Shown: piece after piece, positions 28,601-37,600 of the stretch
Position numbering within the stretch: position 1 is the stretch's first letter
Layout: each line of letters starts with the position of its first letter
Assembly (NCBI GenBank): GCA_044224705.1
Contig: JBGAJY010000001.1
Span: 1 to 64,000, forward strand
Length of the DNA stretch: 64,000 bases
Source of the DNA: M3007 sp044224705
GTDB lineage: Bacteria; Bacteroidota; Bacteroidia; Chitinophagales; Saprospiraceae
Direction: 5' to 3'
Made by a program: the position numbers and the translations under genes
Notes under the pieces: generated by a model
What the model saw: the letters and a program-made list of their open reading frames with translations, nothing else
What the model was told of the DNA's origin: nothing
The model's database searches: none

Positions 28601-30947
28601 AAGCCGTCAGGGTGGCTGAAGCGCCCAGGCAAATGATAGCATCATCGGCCGTGCCGGAGGTTTCCGTCACCGCAATAGCGGGTACGGGGTAAGCGTAGAC
28701 GTTGTACACCAGGGTGACCGGAGTGCCAAGGCAATCGGTGCCGGCGTCATAATCACCGTCGTTGTTTACGTCCAGATAGGGTGTGTAAGTCTGGTTGAAA
28801 TTACCGGAAGTGCCCATTGACAGGCCATAGGGGCCATAAGGCAAACCGCCGATATTGAAATAGCCAGCCAGTTCACCCGGGCCAAAATCATTCTGCGGCC
28901 GGGGAACGATGACGGGCACGGCATTATAGGTGATATTGCCCGAGCCGGTCAGGTCTTCCAGGAAGCCGACCTGGGGATTATTGGTGGCGAAAGCTGTAAA
29001 GGAAAAGAAATCGCCGTCGCAAAAATCCAGGGTAACCGTAGTCGGGCCGGTGCTGCTACCGCTTTGGGCGGGGTCGCCGATCACCTGAGCGGTGAAAGAA
29101 AGCACCGGATTCGGATGAACGGTAATGGTGAAAGTTTGCGAAGACCCCGTGCAGCCATTGGCCGTCGGGGTGACCACGATCGTTGCCGTCACATCTGCGG
29201 CACCGGTATTGGTTGCCGTAAAGGACGGAATGTCGCCGTTGCCACTGGCAGCAAGGCCGATGGACGGCTGGTCGTTAGTCCAATTGTAAGTGGCGCCGTC
29301 GCCCAGGTTGCCATTGAAATCAATCAACGACGTAGACGAACCATGACAAACCGTTTGATTGCTAACGGCATCAACTGTTGGGGTGGGGTAGACGGTTAAA
29401 TAAATATCGGACAACTCAATAGAGCAACCGGTCGTTTCATCCGTTACAATAATACTGGTTAAGGATACGGTTCCATAATTATCTCCATTGAAATCAATGC
29501 CTTCTGTATAGGTGTCCATGTCACCGGTAGATACACCGGTATAGGAAATCGGATAGTTCCCGTTATCATCGCTGAGGATAGCGGTGATACTATAGGTGTG
29601 GCCGTTATTGGCATTATCCGTAAAAGTCAATTTGACGGTTTCTCCCGGACAAATGGCAGACGGCGCGATGCTCACGCTTACATCCGGCAAAGGATTGACA
29701 AGAACGCTGAGCCCCGTAGCGGTACTGGTGCAACCATTCGTTTCATTGACTACTGTAACCGTTCCGATGGTGAGATCTCCGAAAAAATCCACGCCTTCGG
29801 TCCATTCCAGGTAATCCGTTGAAACCACGTCGGTATAGGACATGTTGTGCGTGCCTTGGTCGTCGGTGTAGCTGCCGGAAATCGTAAACTCCGTTCCCGG
29901 TGCGTAATTGCTTTCAGTGAAGGTTAAGGTGATCTGGCGTCCTGCACAAATTTCGGAAGGCACGACAGAAATCGTGGCATTCGGCAGCGGATCTACGATT
30001 ACGCTGAAATTTGCCGTTCCGGTGCCGCCGCAAATGCTGCTCACCGTCATGGTGGCGGGGTAAGTTCCAGGGCCTGCGCCGGATACGTCAATATTATTGA
30101 TCGAAGATGGGAAAGACCCTGGCGTTGTTGCAACAGGGCCAATGTCGGGAATGCTGGGCGACACAAAATCAATACTGTAACTCGTAATATCGCTGCTACT
30201 GGACAAAACGGAAAGCGTGGCTGTGGCAGCATCATCGCAAACGGTGGGGTTTGCGCCGAGGGTCACCGTCGGAGTGCCGGCACAGATGTAGCCCGTCACC
30301 TGCACATTGCGCAGGTACAGGTCGCCGGTCAGGTTGGAACCACTGGAGAGTCCATAAATTCGAAAAGTGATGGATTCGCCGGCGTTGACGGTGACGGCTG
30401 GAAAAGAATTCCAGATTCGTTGTACCCCCAAGCTGTTGCAGTTGTTGCTGGCTTGCGGATTGCCGGGGTTGACGGAGGTCCAACTGCCGGCCAGCGTCGT
30501 CTTGCTATAGGCGTACCGCAATGATGCGGGGCCGTCGTCAGCGGTGCCGGTCTGATTTTCCCGACGTGAATTGCCGGTGAAACCAGTGATCAGCAAGCTG
30601 TTCATGCCAGTCGGAGTGAGGGTAAAAGTGACGTAGTCTTTGTTGGTGTTGAACACATCCACGTCAAAAGTATTGGTGACGGGCCAGCCGTCGGATCCAA
30701 AACCCTGGTTAGGACCCGGACAATCGCCCCCGCTCAGGGGAGCGTCTCCAAGGGTCAGATTAGTACCGGAAAGCCCCATGGGTGTGGTGGCTGAGCCATC
30801 GGAGGCATTGGTGTAATTGTAAAGGGTGATTTGCGCCGTCGCACTTGTTGGCTGCCAGGCTGCCAAAAAGAGGATCAACAGCGACAAGCAACCAGTTTTC
30901 AACCACAGGGGGGAGTTGTGCTGGTTCAGAGGTACAGTTGCGCTCAT
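19680..30947 (-). CDS. Giant HYR/cohesin-like/dockerin-like T9SS surface protein (3755 residues)
   Basis: One uninterrupted frame. Order (approximate residues): signal peptide 1-39; beta-rich N-terminal domain 40-230; Ig/PKD-like modules 230-1400, many ending in VNPLP or VYPTP-type linkers; cohesin-like domain 1410-1550; acidic, Cys-rich HYR-like modules 1650-2700 with recurring SDNCT and CGN; seven canonical HYR repeats 2715-3320 (each with a CP start, SDNC and VTVND end); a CarboxypepD-type beta domain with a dockerin-like helix pair and the EF-loop ADVNHTNTITTVDA, 3322-3515; a second cohesin-like domain 3517-3655; and a type A T9SS sorting domain 3667-3755 (RPNPFNEETTI...KMISTGK). It is probably a surface adhesin or matrix protein. 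It is divergent from the 2828-residue paralogue, which shares the same C-terminal cassette. Confidence 0.88.
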   Translation of the reverse strand: MSATVPLNQHNSPLWLKTGCLSLLILFLAAWQPTSATAQITLYNYTNASDGSATTPMGLSGTNLTLGDAPLSGGDCPGPNQGFGSDGWPVTNTFDVDVFNTNKDYVTFTLTPTGMNSLLITGFTGNSRRENQTGTADDGPASLRYAYSKTTLAGSWTSVNPGNPQASNNCNSLGVQRIWNSFPAVTVNAGESITFRIYGLSSGSNLTGDLYLRNVQVTGYICAGTPTVTLGANPTVCDDAATATLSVLSSSSDITSYSIDFVSPSIPDIGPVATTPGSFPSSINNIDVSGAGPGTYPATMTVSSICGGTGTANFSVIVDPLPNATISVVPSEICAGRQITLTFTESNYAPGTEFTISGSYTDDQGTHNMSYTDVVSTDYLEWTEGVDFFGDLTIGTVTVVNETNGCTSTATGLSVLVNPLPDVSVSIAPSAICPGETVKLTFTDNANNGHTYSITAILSDDNGNYPISYTGVSTGDMDTYTEGIDFNGDNYGTVSLTSIIVTDETTGCSIELSDIYLTVYPTPTVDAVSNQTVCHGSSTSLIDFNGNLGDGATYNWTNDQPSIGLAASGNGDIPSFTATNTGAADVTATIVVTPTANGCTGSSQTFTITVHPNPVLSFTAQVIGDPAQSGSSTGPTTVTLDFCDGDFFSFTAFATNNPQVGFLEDLTGSGNITYNAVPVIVPRPQNDFGPGELAGYFNIGGLPYGPYGLSMGTSGNFNQTYTPYLDVNNDGDYDAGTDCLGTPVTLVYNVYAYPVPAIAVTETSGTADDAIICLGASATLTASGGTSYSWSTGATTAAITDSPTSTTTYTVTVTSNGCSTSTSMVITVYPMPSLSATIDGVTVINNNDGQDDTGAFALCNGGTNNVTISAFSDLTNSAGNIKAYQTIVANNVSAPFCNNCAALVTLFAGATGTVALVNPNLPGTLVMSFRIFNDVNDNNIIDPEECPNDWVVYTITVNPIPTPVISVTENSGTTSNDGSICIGSSVTLTASGGTSYSWDNGATTASITVSPASTTTYTVTVTANNCSSSTSQVITVNPLPTVTLDLTDDQACITETPFPLGGGYPGPGTYSGAGISGSPNFDAAAAGVGPHVITYSFTDGNGCSSSATDNITVYDLHIVSYQPATLIRTICDGDNTFFRVNFSTSPVSPVTATWEVNDGGGWDPVVAGPLYNTTPANPTNFTRLNITGATYALNGYQYRVTLSDGVCSVTSDPFLLEVYGPITFLDQPESVTICGPGAPQTAVFTADVDNPSGPLNLRWQYFNTGTMSWQNIPNIFGASTEVLTLTNAWGNWPAPGGSVQIRLRAWNSACADVFSDVVTLTIHYAITPSISGPTVVHAGAQSYLFGTPGITLPGTLAGETWLSSDNLIASVDNTGLVTGVTPGGPVTITYQVTDNAGCTGTATYQVTVLPAVKLTAVPSAASTTCGEIFTVDITADNFADLIDLQYSLSWNPAQLKYLPSYSALAIGGDAPLVNDLLAVSNGQLEYSWYSSFAPQTLPNGTVVLSLTFQVTTNSGSASISITGSPTPIHADNSSFQEVPVMTMDGSVDINPIAIVLGNPSAICPVPCPGNSMVTFPILASTGSPNVYSIDWDDPGFFDINTAVLDLIEGELIVVVPCGLTHGTYSGQLIVTNTTTGCSSVNYTITVTVDETPPVASIDPEEVYLDCIDDIPNALDAIDDITASDDCEPLSITFCDESNNEGSGCFDDELIIWRLYCVTDAAGNTAYVTQTIHVEDDIRPDVDDSEYEVSCFDTESEAIDAVLTYAEAHKSDNCSEGAEIVIESILLQPITYDEFSCHAFVNFTATDACGNEESFSYEVIIDGQAPEAEAGIIDDCYEEASGNEPLQNAYDAAIAATQASDNCTDAEDLEFSAVAVDPNNRCNLTIIVTVKDECGHSTQVTYNTRVDGTDPYLVDPNPLALSGNCYTNEEDALAEAISITQALDNCPGPIQYDGYVDPMATCPYTLVVTATDFCGNFTTILYENVYIDADAPEVVDQTPEQTCFHSSQEAIDYALSITTWSDNCTDVEDLIVDASYAASTNQDDPCEMGVVTISVTDHCGLTGTVSYDVTIDDTPPTADPLGDLTIYCFADLELMEVTINATDNCGGQVTVTGYEDGPLDEDCTFRRTYYLEDACGNQGYVLQNIIINDTEAPVWDDADNTETLYAACDDSHALSDAMLANPPAVDDNCEVVLTVPTVGDPVYSQECDYNYTITMTWTAYDQCGNSSTFTRIIEVSDEQAPTFEPGCQFMPLNLYSTNENDYTLDCPAEATISLEEGQVIDNATTWTVGGVSIPALGSCISDNCSEASEIDVTVMSIVYDDEDLPCRRTITVSFQLSDACGNIQEEPFVCIYNLYDNTAPDFVDQPSLNRQISCSDELALLAAQSLSPEVIDNCDPDAYAIKTEGEFVQGDCEGSGTFTNTWVAVDACGNQSETVFTQVITLIDDEPPTFAPGCQFMPLVIKTSQGENVQCPEDATTSLEEGQIIDVFTSWTVAGVTIPSMNGCVFDNCSSPGSILVSVENISSVYNPDDCSRTITISFRLTDDCGNEQPELFVCVYVIMDDIAPFVSQGSIGSCYHTVAEAQAAALAATSYSDNCTDFEDLEISASTDGTCSAVVTVTVTDCAGNSTQVFYNTRIDNTPPNVFAGTIASSYPSIAAAQAAAQAATTATDNCPGSLTMSSTVVGTCQAIITVTVTDGCGNSSSVSYTTSIVQNPLAVSCPGNATRNADANCTYTVVSTEFDPSITGGCGISNVKYQLGANTPVTANTLAGVVLPKGATTITWIVTDINNNTATCSFTVTVNDTQTPSIACPANIVKNNDANACGAVTTYTVTASDNCMFTVTQTGGLASGALFPVGTTTNSFMVVDMSGNSTACQFTVTVNDTQAPTIVCPGNASRTTTMNACTYTVIGTEFNPTVSDNCGTSTTSYTLGGASSGSGSSSLAGVVLNKGTTTILWTVTDIHGNTAGCSFSVVVTDGQAPTITCPSNITVNADGGGCTAVVNNLGVPSTSDNCPGTITVTNTGVPLNNVYSGVTTIVWKATDAAGNTSTCTQTVSVLDAQNPTVNCPVSGTVTRATNVNDCFYTVSGAEFNATGSDNCGMPTITYSLSGATTGTGTSLTGVNLNKGLTTITWKATDAGGNMVTCSFNVQVNDTRPPVIACPPNIEVNAPADACSAVVTPGVLGASDNCGTPTTTFGPIPMGSIFPVGTTILTGTASDNSGNTAMCTMTVKVKDVTAPVFFKCPSNVTLTATEGNCAGVYGSNDVPVVTESCAYSLSWVLSGATTGSGSGTIPPSQVFQTGVTTVTYTATDASGNTTVCTFTVSVNCIKVAGKIIWEHNRVTDPKPVKNATVRLTSSAMPPVPASPLMTMTDNSGMYMFTIPAGKDLRITPTKPALNNAQKLDGVTIEDAQAIQAHVAGTLPITDPYKQVAADVNHTNTITTVDASIITSALMGNPLALAAFDTSWRFLRADLMLTLPPWPLLPNNNRIVIPGTVTTDQLNKDFIGIKIGNVNGTPAPVFAPSSPLIWLVQDQQLQANQELTAVFTAAQFSELTAYQFALDFDPTQLQLIDIQPLGPLSLNATDNFGTFNAAEGEIRAAWSNASGINLTAGTPVFKVRFKALTGGAKLSELLQLNDEVLPGMAFNAEHAESEVVLSFSELSTSVSIEPLEGRAQLLQNRPNPFNEETTIGFILPEACEAQLRVYDLSGREITSYRRQYSAGYHEIVFRVNNASDYGVMFYELTTPSGRLVRKMISTGK

Positions 30948-31634
30948 AAGGAAATAATTTATCGGTTGAGAAAAAGAGGGAGATGGATTACAGAATTACA
31001 ATTGGCGCAGTCGGATACCCCGGGGCTCGGTAGCCACGGGTGCGACAAGGAAAATAAAAAATGATGAGGTGTGGGGGGGAGGGGGATTATTGGCGCCGCA
31101 AACGGCGACCGACGAAAACTGAGCGTTCGAAAGGCGAGTGAAATGGTTTGGATTAAAAAAATAATTTGTTCAAATACCTTGCCAAAGGTAGAGACTGGAG
31201 GTGACTCAGCAATACTTTTTACGTAAAAGGTGGGTAAATTTGAAGGAAGCGGCGTAAAAATCGAGGCAGCGGACAATCTACCCTTTAATTGGTACGGTTT
31301 TTGGCATTGGGTAAACGTCAAAATTCTAAAATTGGCAAAGAGCCCTTAAAATACGGTTAAAGGGCGGGATCAGCGAGAAGGCTTGCAGTGATGCAAACAT
31401 CTGAATAACAAGCGGTTAAGCCGATTATACTAATATTAACCGCCAAAAAATATTTGAATGGTTCTCCGATTTCGCTTTAAACTTGTGCCGTTTTTTGAAT
31501 CCTTTAATCCGTCCTCGCGGTTGGTTCCGACTTCCGGCCGGTTTTCATTCCAAACCGATCGCTTGATGAAGAGAATACGACACTTCTTCAGACATCTCTC
31601 CATTCTATTTTTCCCATCATCAAATTTGTTGACC
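30948..31634. other. 687-bp divergent regulatory region between the two giant adhesin genes
   Basis: It contains a good minus-strand promoter match (31193-31222) and a T/A-rich stretch, but no recognisable RNA gene or repeat. An in-frame extension of the plus-strand gene exists back to 31458, but its sequence lacks signal-peptide character and is treated as non-coding. The long leaders on both sides (about 240 nt for the minus gene) leave room for regulation. Confidence 0.55.
31193..31222 (-). promoter_or_regulatory. Candidate promoter of the 3755-residue gene (TTG, 19 nt, TACCTTTG)
   Basis: The -7 box TACCTTTG lies at 31193-31200 and a TTG -33 element 19 nt upstream at 31220-31222, both on the minus strand. 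This would give a leader of about 240 nt. Confidence 0.6.
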
Positions 31635-34600
31635 ATGAACAGCAACTCGACTCTGCGTTGGCTGACGTCGCTCTGTGTCACCCTGCTCCTGCTCCTGGCA
31701 GGCCAACAGGCAACCGCGCAGTGCGATATTTCCTTTCCGCCCTCGCCAGCCACCATCGGTCTCACCCTGGACCCCGTTACCGGTACGGCTAATCTCACCC
31801 GTGTGATGATTAACAATGCCGGTTACAGTACCGGCACCTGTTCGCCGATGACCAGCGCCAAGACACGGATTTATGCCGACCAGGCTAAAACCGTTTATCT
31901 GGGCACGCCACCTCTGCTACTGGACTGCTCCGATCTCGCCAGTCCCCAGCCCCTGGAATTTTGGGTGGCTTTTGCGCAGGCCGCCGGCGACCCGCCTAAC
32001 GACCCGAACGAAAGCGAAGCCAAACAGTTTTTTGTCCACCTGGAAGATATTACCCCTCCGAACATTAGCTGCCCGGCTTCGCCGGCAGTATTCACGGACC
32101 TGAACCAGTGCTACGCTACCGTGGGCGGCCTGACCCCATCCTACTCCGACAATTGCGGCGTAACCAAACTGACCTGGATCAAATCCGCCCCGACGGCAGG
32201 CGTCAGCCCCGCTACTGGCATCAATGATGTCAGCGGCACGACGTTTAATACCGGTACAACAACGATCACCTACACCGCTTCCGACCTTTCCGGCAATACC
32301 GCAACTTGCAATTTCACGGTAGCCGTGACCGACAACCAGCCTCCCGCCATCGGCCCTTGCCCGGCGAATGCTTCGGTCTCCACCGATCCCGGCGAATGCT
32401 CGGCCTTCCGCTCCTTCACCCAGCCGCCCAGCTCCGACAACTGCGCCGTCGCACTCGTGACCTGGTCGGCTCCCGGCGCTATTCCCCCTTCGGGCAGTGG
32501 CAATATGACCAACGTCGAATTTCCCGAAGGGATGACGACCGTTACCTATACCGCTACCGACGGTTCCGGCAACCCCGCGGCCGTTCCCTGCAATTTTTCA
32601 GTAACGGTAAATGATACCGAAGCGCCGGTACTCGTCGGTACGCCGTCTTCTCCTCCACCGGTGGGTACCAGTACGGGTACCGCTACACCGGGTAATCTTT
32701 GCGACGGTTCCTATACCTGGAACCACCCGTCGATCACCGACAACTGTGCAGGACCTAACCTGCTGACCATGCAACTGTCGGGCGCAACCGTTGCGCCGGC
32801 AGCCTCCGTGACCCAGGGCGCATCAATCACGCAATTGTTCAACCTTGGAACAACCGTCATTACTTACAAGGCCACCGATGTGAACGGAGGAACCTCCACC
32901 ACCTCCTTCAGTGTCACGGTTTTCGACAATGTTCCCCCGGTTGTAGTACCTGCACCTGTCAGTCAGGTATTCAATTATACCGTTACCGCAGGCGACTGCT
33001 CCAAAGTGGTCACTTTCACCCGCCCCTCACAGGGCTCGGTGAGCGACTGCGGTTCGGTGACGTTTACCGAATCCGTTCTTTCAGGCCCCGACCCGCTCGT
33101 CCTGAGCGGCGCTCCGGCCTTCCCGCTCGGCGGGGGCGGCTCCATCACCGTACAGTTCCCCGCGGGCATTACGGTGATCCGCTACCAGTGGACCGACAAC
33201 GTAGGCAATGAAGTGCACATCGACTACACCTTTAATATTGTAGAAAACGAAGCGCCCGATGCAAAATGCACGGCTTCTACGATCACACTTGTCCTTGATC
33301 CCCAAATCGGCGTCGCACTCCTGGACCCCAGCGTGGTCGATAACGGTTCGACGGACAACTGCGGTATCGCTTCTATTACGGTGTCCCCGACTTTGTTCGA
33401 CTGCACCACACTTGGAGCCAATACCGTGACCCTGACCGTTACGGACGAAAACAGCAACTCAGACAACTGCACCGCATCGGTATTTGTGGTGGACAACACT
33501 TCACCTGTTGTCTCCTGCCCGGGCAACCTGACCGTGCCTGCAAACGCTATGTGCCAGGGTTCAGTAGGCGACTTGATCTTCAATCAGGCTGCTCCCATTA
33601 TCCCGATCACGGTAGGGCCGAAAGAATATTTCGATAATGCGCTCGACCCCTGCGGCATCACTTTCCAATACAAAATCAACGCCGGGTCGTTCACGACGGT
33701 GCCGGTGGGGATGTTCAGCGATTATAACCTGACCGGATTGGTATTCAATTCGGGTCTGAACACGGTTACCATCCGTGTGCTGGACGGTTCGAACAATGCA
33801 GGAACCTGCTCCTTTACCGTAAATGTCACCGACCAGGTCGGTCCGACCTTTACGCCGGTTGCCGGCCCGCCGGCCAGCCCGGCTAACGGAAGCACGGTCA
33901 ATCTCAACACCACCGCCAACGGCTGCGGTCAGTTCTACAACTGGTCCTGGCCAACGGTCGCGGATGCTTGCAGCAACCCGGTTTCCACAGTGCTGCAAAC
34001 CCACCAGCCCAATGCTTTCTTCCCCTTGGGCAATACGACGGTCACCTGGCTGGCCAAAGACAACGCCGGCAATATTGGTACTTACACCTTTATTGTTAAC
34101 GTAAAAGATATGCAGCCGCCGGTTGCAAAATGTAAAGACGCAACCCTCAATCTCGACGCCATGGGGGCGGCTACGCTGACTACGGCTCAGGTGGACAATG
34201 GCTCGACAGACAACTGCTTCTTTACCCTTGCGCTCTCCAAAACCAACTTTACCTGTGCTGACCTGGGCACCCAAACCGTGACCCTCACGGCTACCGATGG
34301 CGGCGTTCCGGTGAACACCAATTCCTGCACAGCTACCATTACGGTGAACGACCTCATCCCGCCGACGGCTTCCTGCCAGGCAGGCACTTTGCAGGTAAAT
34401 GTTACCGGCGCTTCGGCGACGATCACCACCTCGCAGATTTACGCTTCCATCAGCGACAACTGTGTGGCAAAAGACAGCATCCGTCTCGATGCAGGCGCTT
34501 ATGCCAAAACCTTGACGGTTGGATGCCCGCAGATCGGCGCCCACGTCGTCACCCTGAAAGTGACCGACAATGCCGGCAACACAGCCACCTGCCAGCGCAA

Positions 34601-37600
34601 TATCCAGGTGAACGACACGGGGGTGCCGACCTTCACGGCTCCTGGCCCGGTCACCATCGCCTGCAACGTCCCTAGTCTGCCGGTCAATACCGGCGGCACG
34701 CCGACGGCCTCCGACAACTGTGATGCCGCCCCGGTTGTAACTTATACGGATGTGGTCAATGCCGGCTCCTGCCCGAACAGCTTCACCATCACCAGGACCT
34801 GGAAAGCTACCGACGCTTCCAATAACACAACTACCCACACGCAGGTAATTACGGTACAAGACATTGTAAAACCCGTATTTACAATGGCTTCCACGTTCAC
34901 GACGACGACCGACAGCCCGAATTTCTGCGACGGTCCGCTGACCGTGACCGTGACGCCGGCTGATATTTCCGACAATTGCTCGGACTACGCCGATCTGACC
35001 TTTACGCACACGGTGGATTACCCGACGCCTTCTTACGGCTATGTGGACGTACCGGTACCGGTTGCCGGTAATTCGGTGGGTGCATTTTTCCCCATCGGCA
35101 CTACGACAATCGTATTTATCGCCAAAGACGAATGCAACAACACCAGCACGCACTCCGTGCAGGTGGTGGTGACCGATACGCAAGGCCCCGTATTCAGCTA
35201 TCCCAAGTGTGGTGAGCATATCGTGCTCCCCAACACCTCGGGCGCCTGCTCGAACCTGTATTCCTGGGTACGCCCCTGGTCGGCAGTGCCGAACGTGAGC
35301 GATTGCCTTTCATTCTCGGTCAGCGAATCGATCAGCGACCCGACTGTACAGCAGTCGATCAATGTTTCCAATCCTTTCAGTTACAACGGGTTCTTCTTCC
35401 AGGTATTCGCTACGGCGCAATTCCCGGTTGGCGTGACCACTGTGACTTATACTGCCGTTGATGCCAGTTTGAACGTTTCGACCTGCGCTTTCACGGTTGA
35501 AATCGAAGATATTCAGGCGCCCTTGCTCACTTGCCCGGGTAACCAAACTTTCACGGCAACCTGCCCGACGGCACAAGTGCCCGACTATCGCAACCTGGTT
35601 TTGGTTTCGGACAATTGCCCCGGCGACGTCGTACTGACCCAGACTTATGCACCGGGAACCACGCTGGGCAGCATTTTTTCGCCCAACCCGCCGGTTTCAG
35701 GTAACACCTTCCAAATCACCATTCAGGGACAGGATGCCTACAATACCGCAAGCTGCTCATTCAACGTGACGCTTCAGGACGGCCAGGCGCCGATCCCGAC
35801 GATTGCGGTACTTCCGATGCTGGTTGATTCCTGCGGCGGATTTGTGATCGAAGCGCCAACGGCCAACGATCCCTGCAATCCCAATGCTCCGATCATTTAT
35901 GGCTCGCCTTCCACGCCGGTAGGCACCTTTATCCCCGGTACGCCGCCCAAGTACAACCTGACGCCTGGCAACTATGTCATCACTTGGGTGTACAATGACG
36001 GCAACGGCAACATCAGCACGCAGGCACAGAACATCACCGTGCTGAACGACATTTTCCCGCCTGTGGCGCTGTGCAAGCCGCCTTTCTCGGTGAATCTGAA
36101 CAACCTGGGTCTGGCCACCATCTCCGTAGCCCAGATTGACAACGGCAGCAACGACCCGAACGACTGCGGCCCGATTACGTTCAGCCTGATCAATTCGATC
36201 CTCGACTGCACGGAAATCGGCCAGGCTACCGTGTCGCTGGTGGTGACCGATCACATGAACAACAAGGATACCTGCAGCACGACGGTAACCGTGATCGACA
36301 ATACCCCGCCGCTGCTTTCACAACCGGCTGTTATTCCGCCGATTGAAGCCTGCTCGCCCATTCCGCCGCCTGCGACGCTTTCCGCTACCGACCAATGCGA
36401 CGACGACGTGGAAATCGTACTCACGCAAACCTCTACGCAGGATACCATCGGTTTTGGTAAATACAACTACACCATCACTCGTCTGTGGATAGCATCGGAT
36501 ACCTCGGGCAACACGTCAAGTGCTCTCCAGGTCATCACTGTACACGACACACAGGCGCCGGTGTTCAATGTACTGGCCCCTGATACACTGATCATTCCGA
36601 CGGCGCCCAATGCGCTCAATTGTTCGGCATTTGTAAATCTCAACATTGCACCTTTCGTATCCGACTGCGCTACCGGCGTCGATCTGACGATCAGCAGCAC
36701 CGGAGGTATCGGCTCGGGAGCAAATGTGAGCGGTACATATTCTGTCGGCACACACATTGTGGTCTTTACGGCCAAGGATGCAACGAATAACACTTCCACG
36801 CATTCGGTTACCGTCATTGTAAATGATGTGACCCCGCCGACCGCGGTTTGCATCAACGGCGTCAGCGCCGCCTTGCAACCTTCCGGCACGGTAAACGTGA
36901 CGGTGAACCAGTTCAACAACAACAGTTTTGACAATTGCACGAGCGCGCAAAACCTCCTTCTGGCTATCCAGCGCCTCGACGACGACACCCTGCAAACGCC
37001 CAGCGCCACGCTCGAATACGATTGCAGCGATGCCGACGGCACCACGCAACATCCGGTTAAACTGTTCGTCACGGACCAGTACGGCAATATGTCAAACTGC
37101 CAGACTTACATCGTCATCCAGGACAACGTCAACCCGACCATTACTTTCTGCCCGCCGAGCAAAACCGTGCTCTGCTCCGACGACCTTTCGCCGAGCATTC
37201 AGCAGGAAGCCCTGGCTACAGACAACTGCCCGGATAACGTCTCGGTCAACTACTCGGATTCCAGCGAACCGGATACCATTGGCAACGCCTGCTATCTGAT
37301 TCACCGGGTATGGACGGCTCATGACCTGGCTGGCAATACCTCCACCTGTGTACAAACGTTCAGCGTAATCGATACTGTTGCGCCTGTTCTGAGTGCTTAC
37401 AACCCCGATATCACCATCTCCTGCTCGGAAGTGCTGCCTGGCCCGTTGGCCATCACAGCTACCGACAACTGTTCGCTGAATGTGCCGGTGTTGTTGGAAG
37501 AAGATACCCTCAATGTGGCCCAGGGCCCTTGCGGCAAGTACAGCTACACCATTGCTCGTACCCGTACGGCTGTTGACGATTGCGGCAATGCAACCGTCAG

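Noticed and set aside
31458..31634. N-terminal extension of the 2828-residue protein
   Set aside because: The extra 59 codons are basic and aromatic without signal-peptide form; the start at 31635 gives a clean export signal.
33561..35219. 552-codon minus-strand frame within the HYR region of the 2828-residue gene
   Set aside because: It is a codon-mirror shadow of the repetitive coding strand with no domain of its own.
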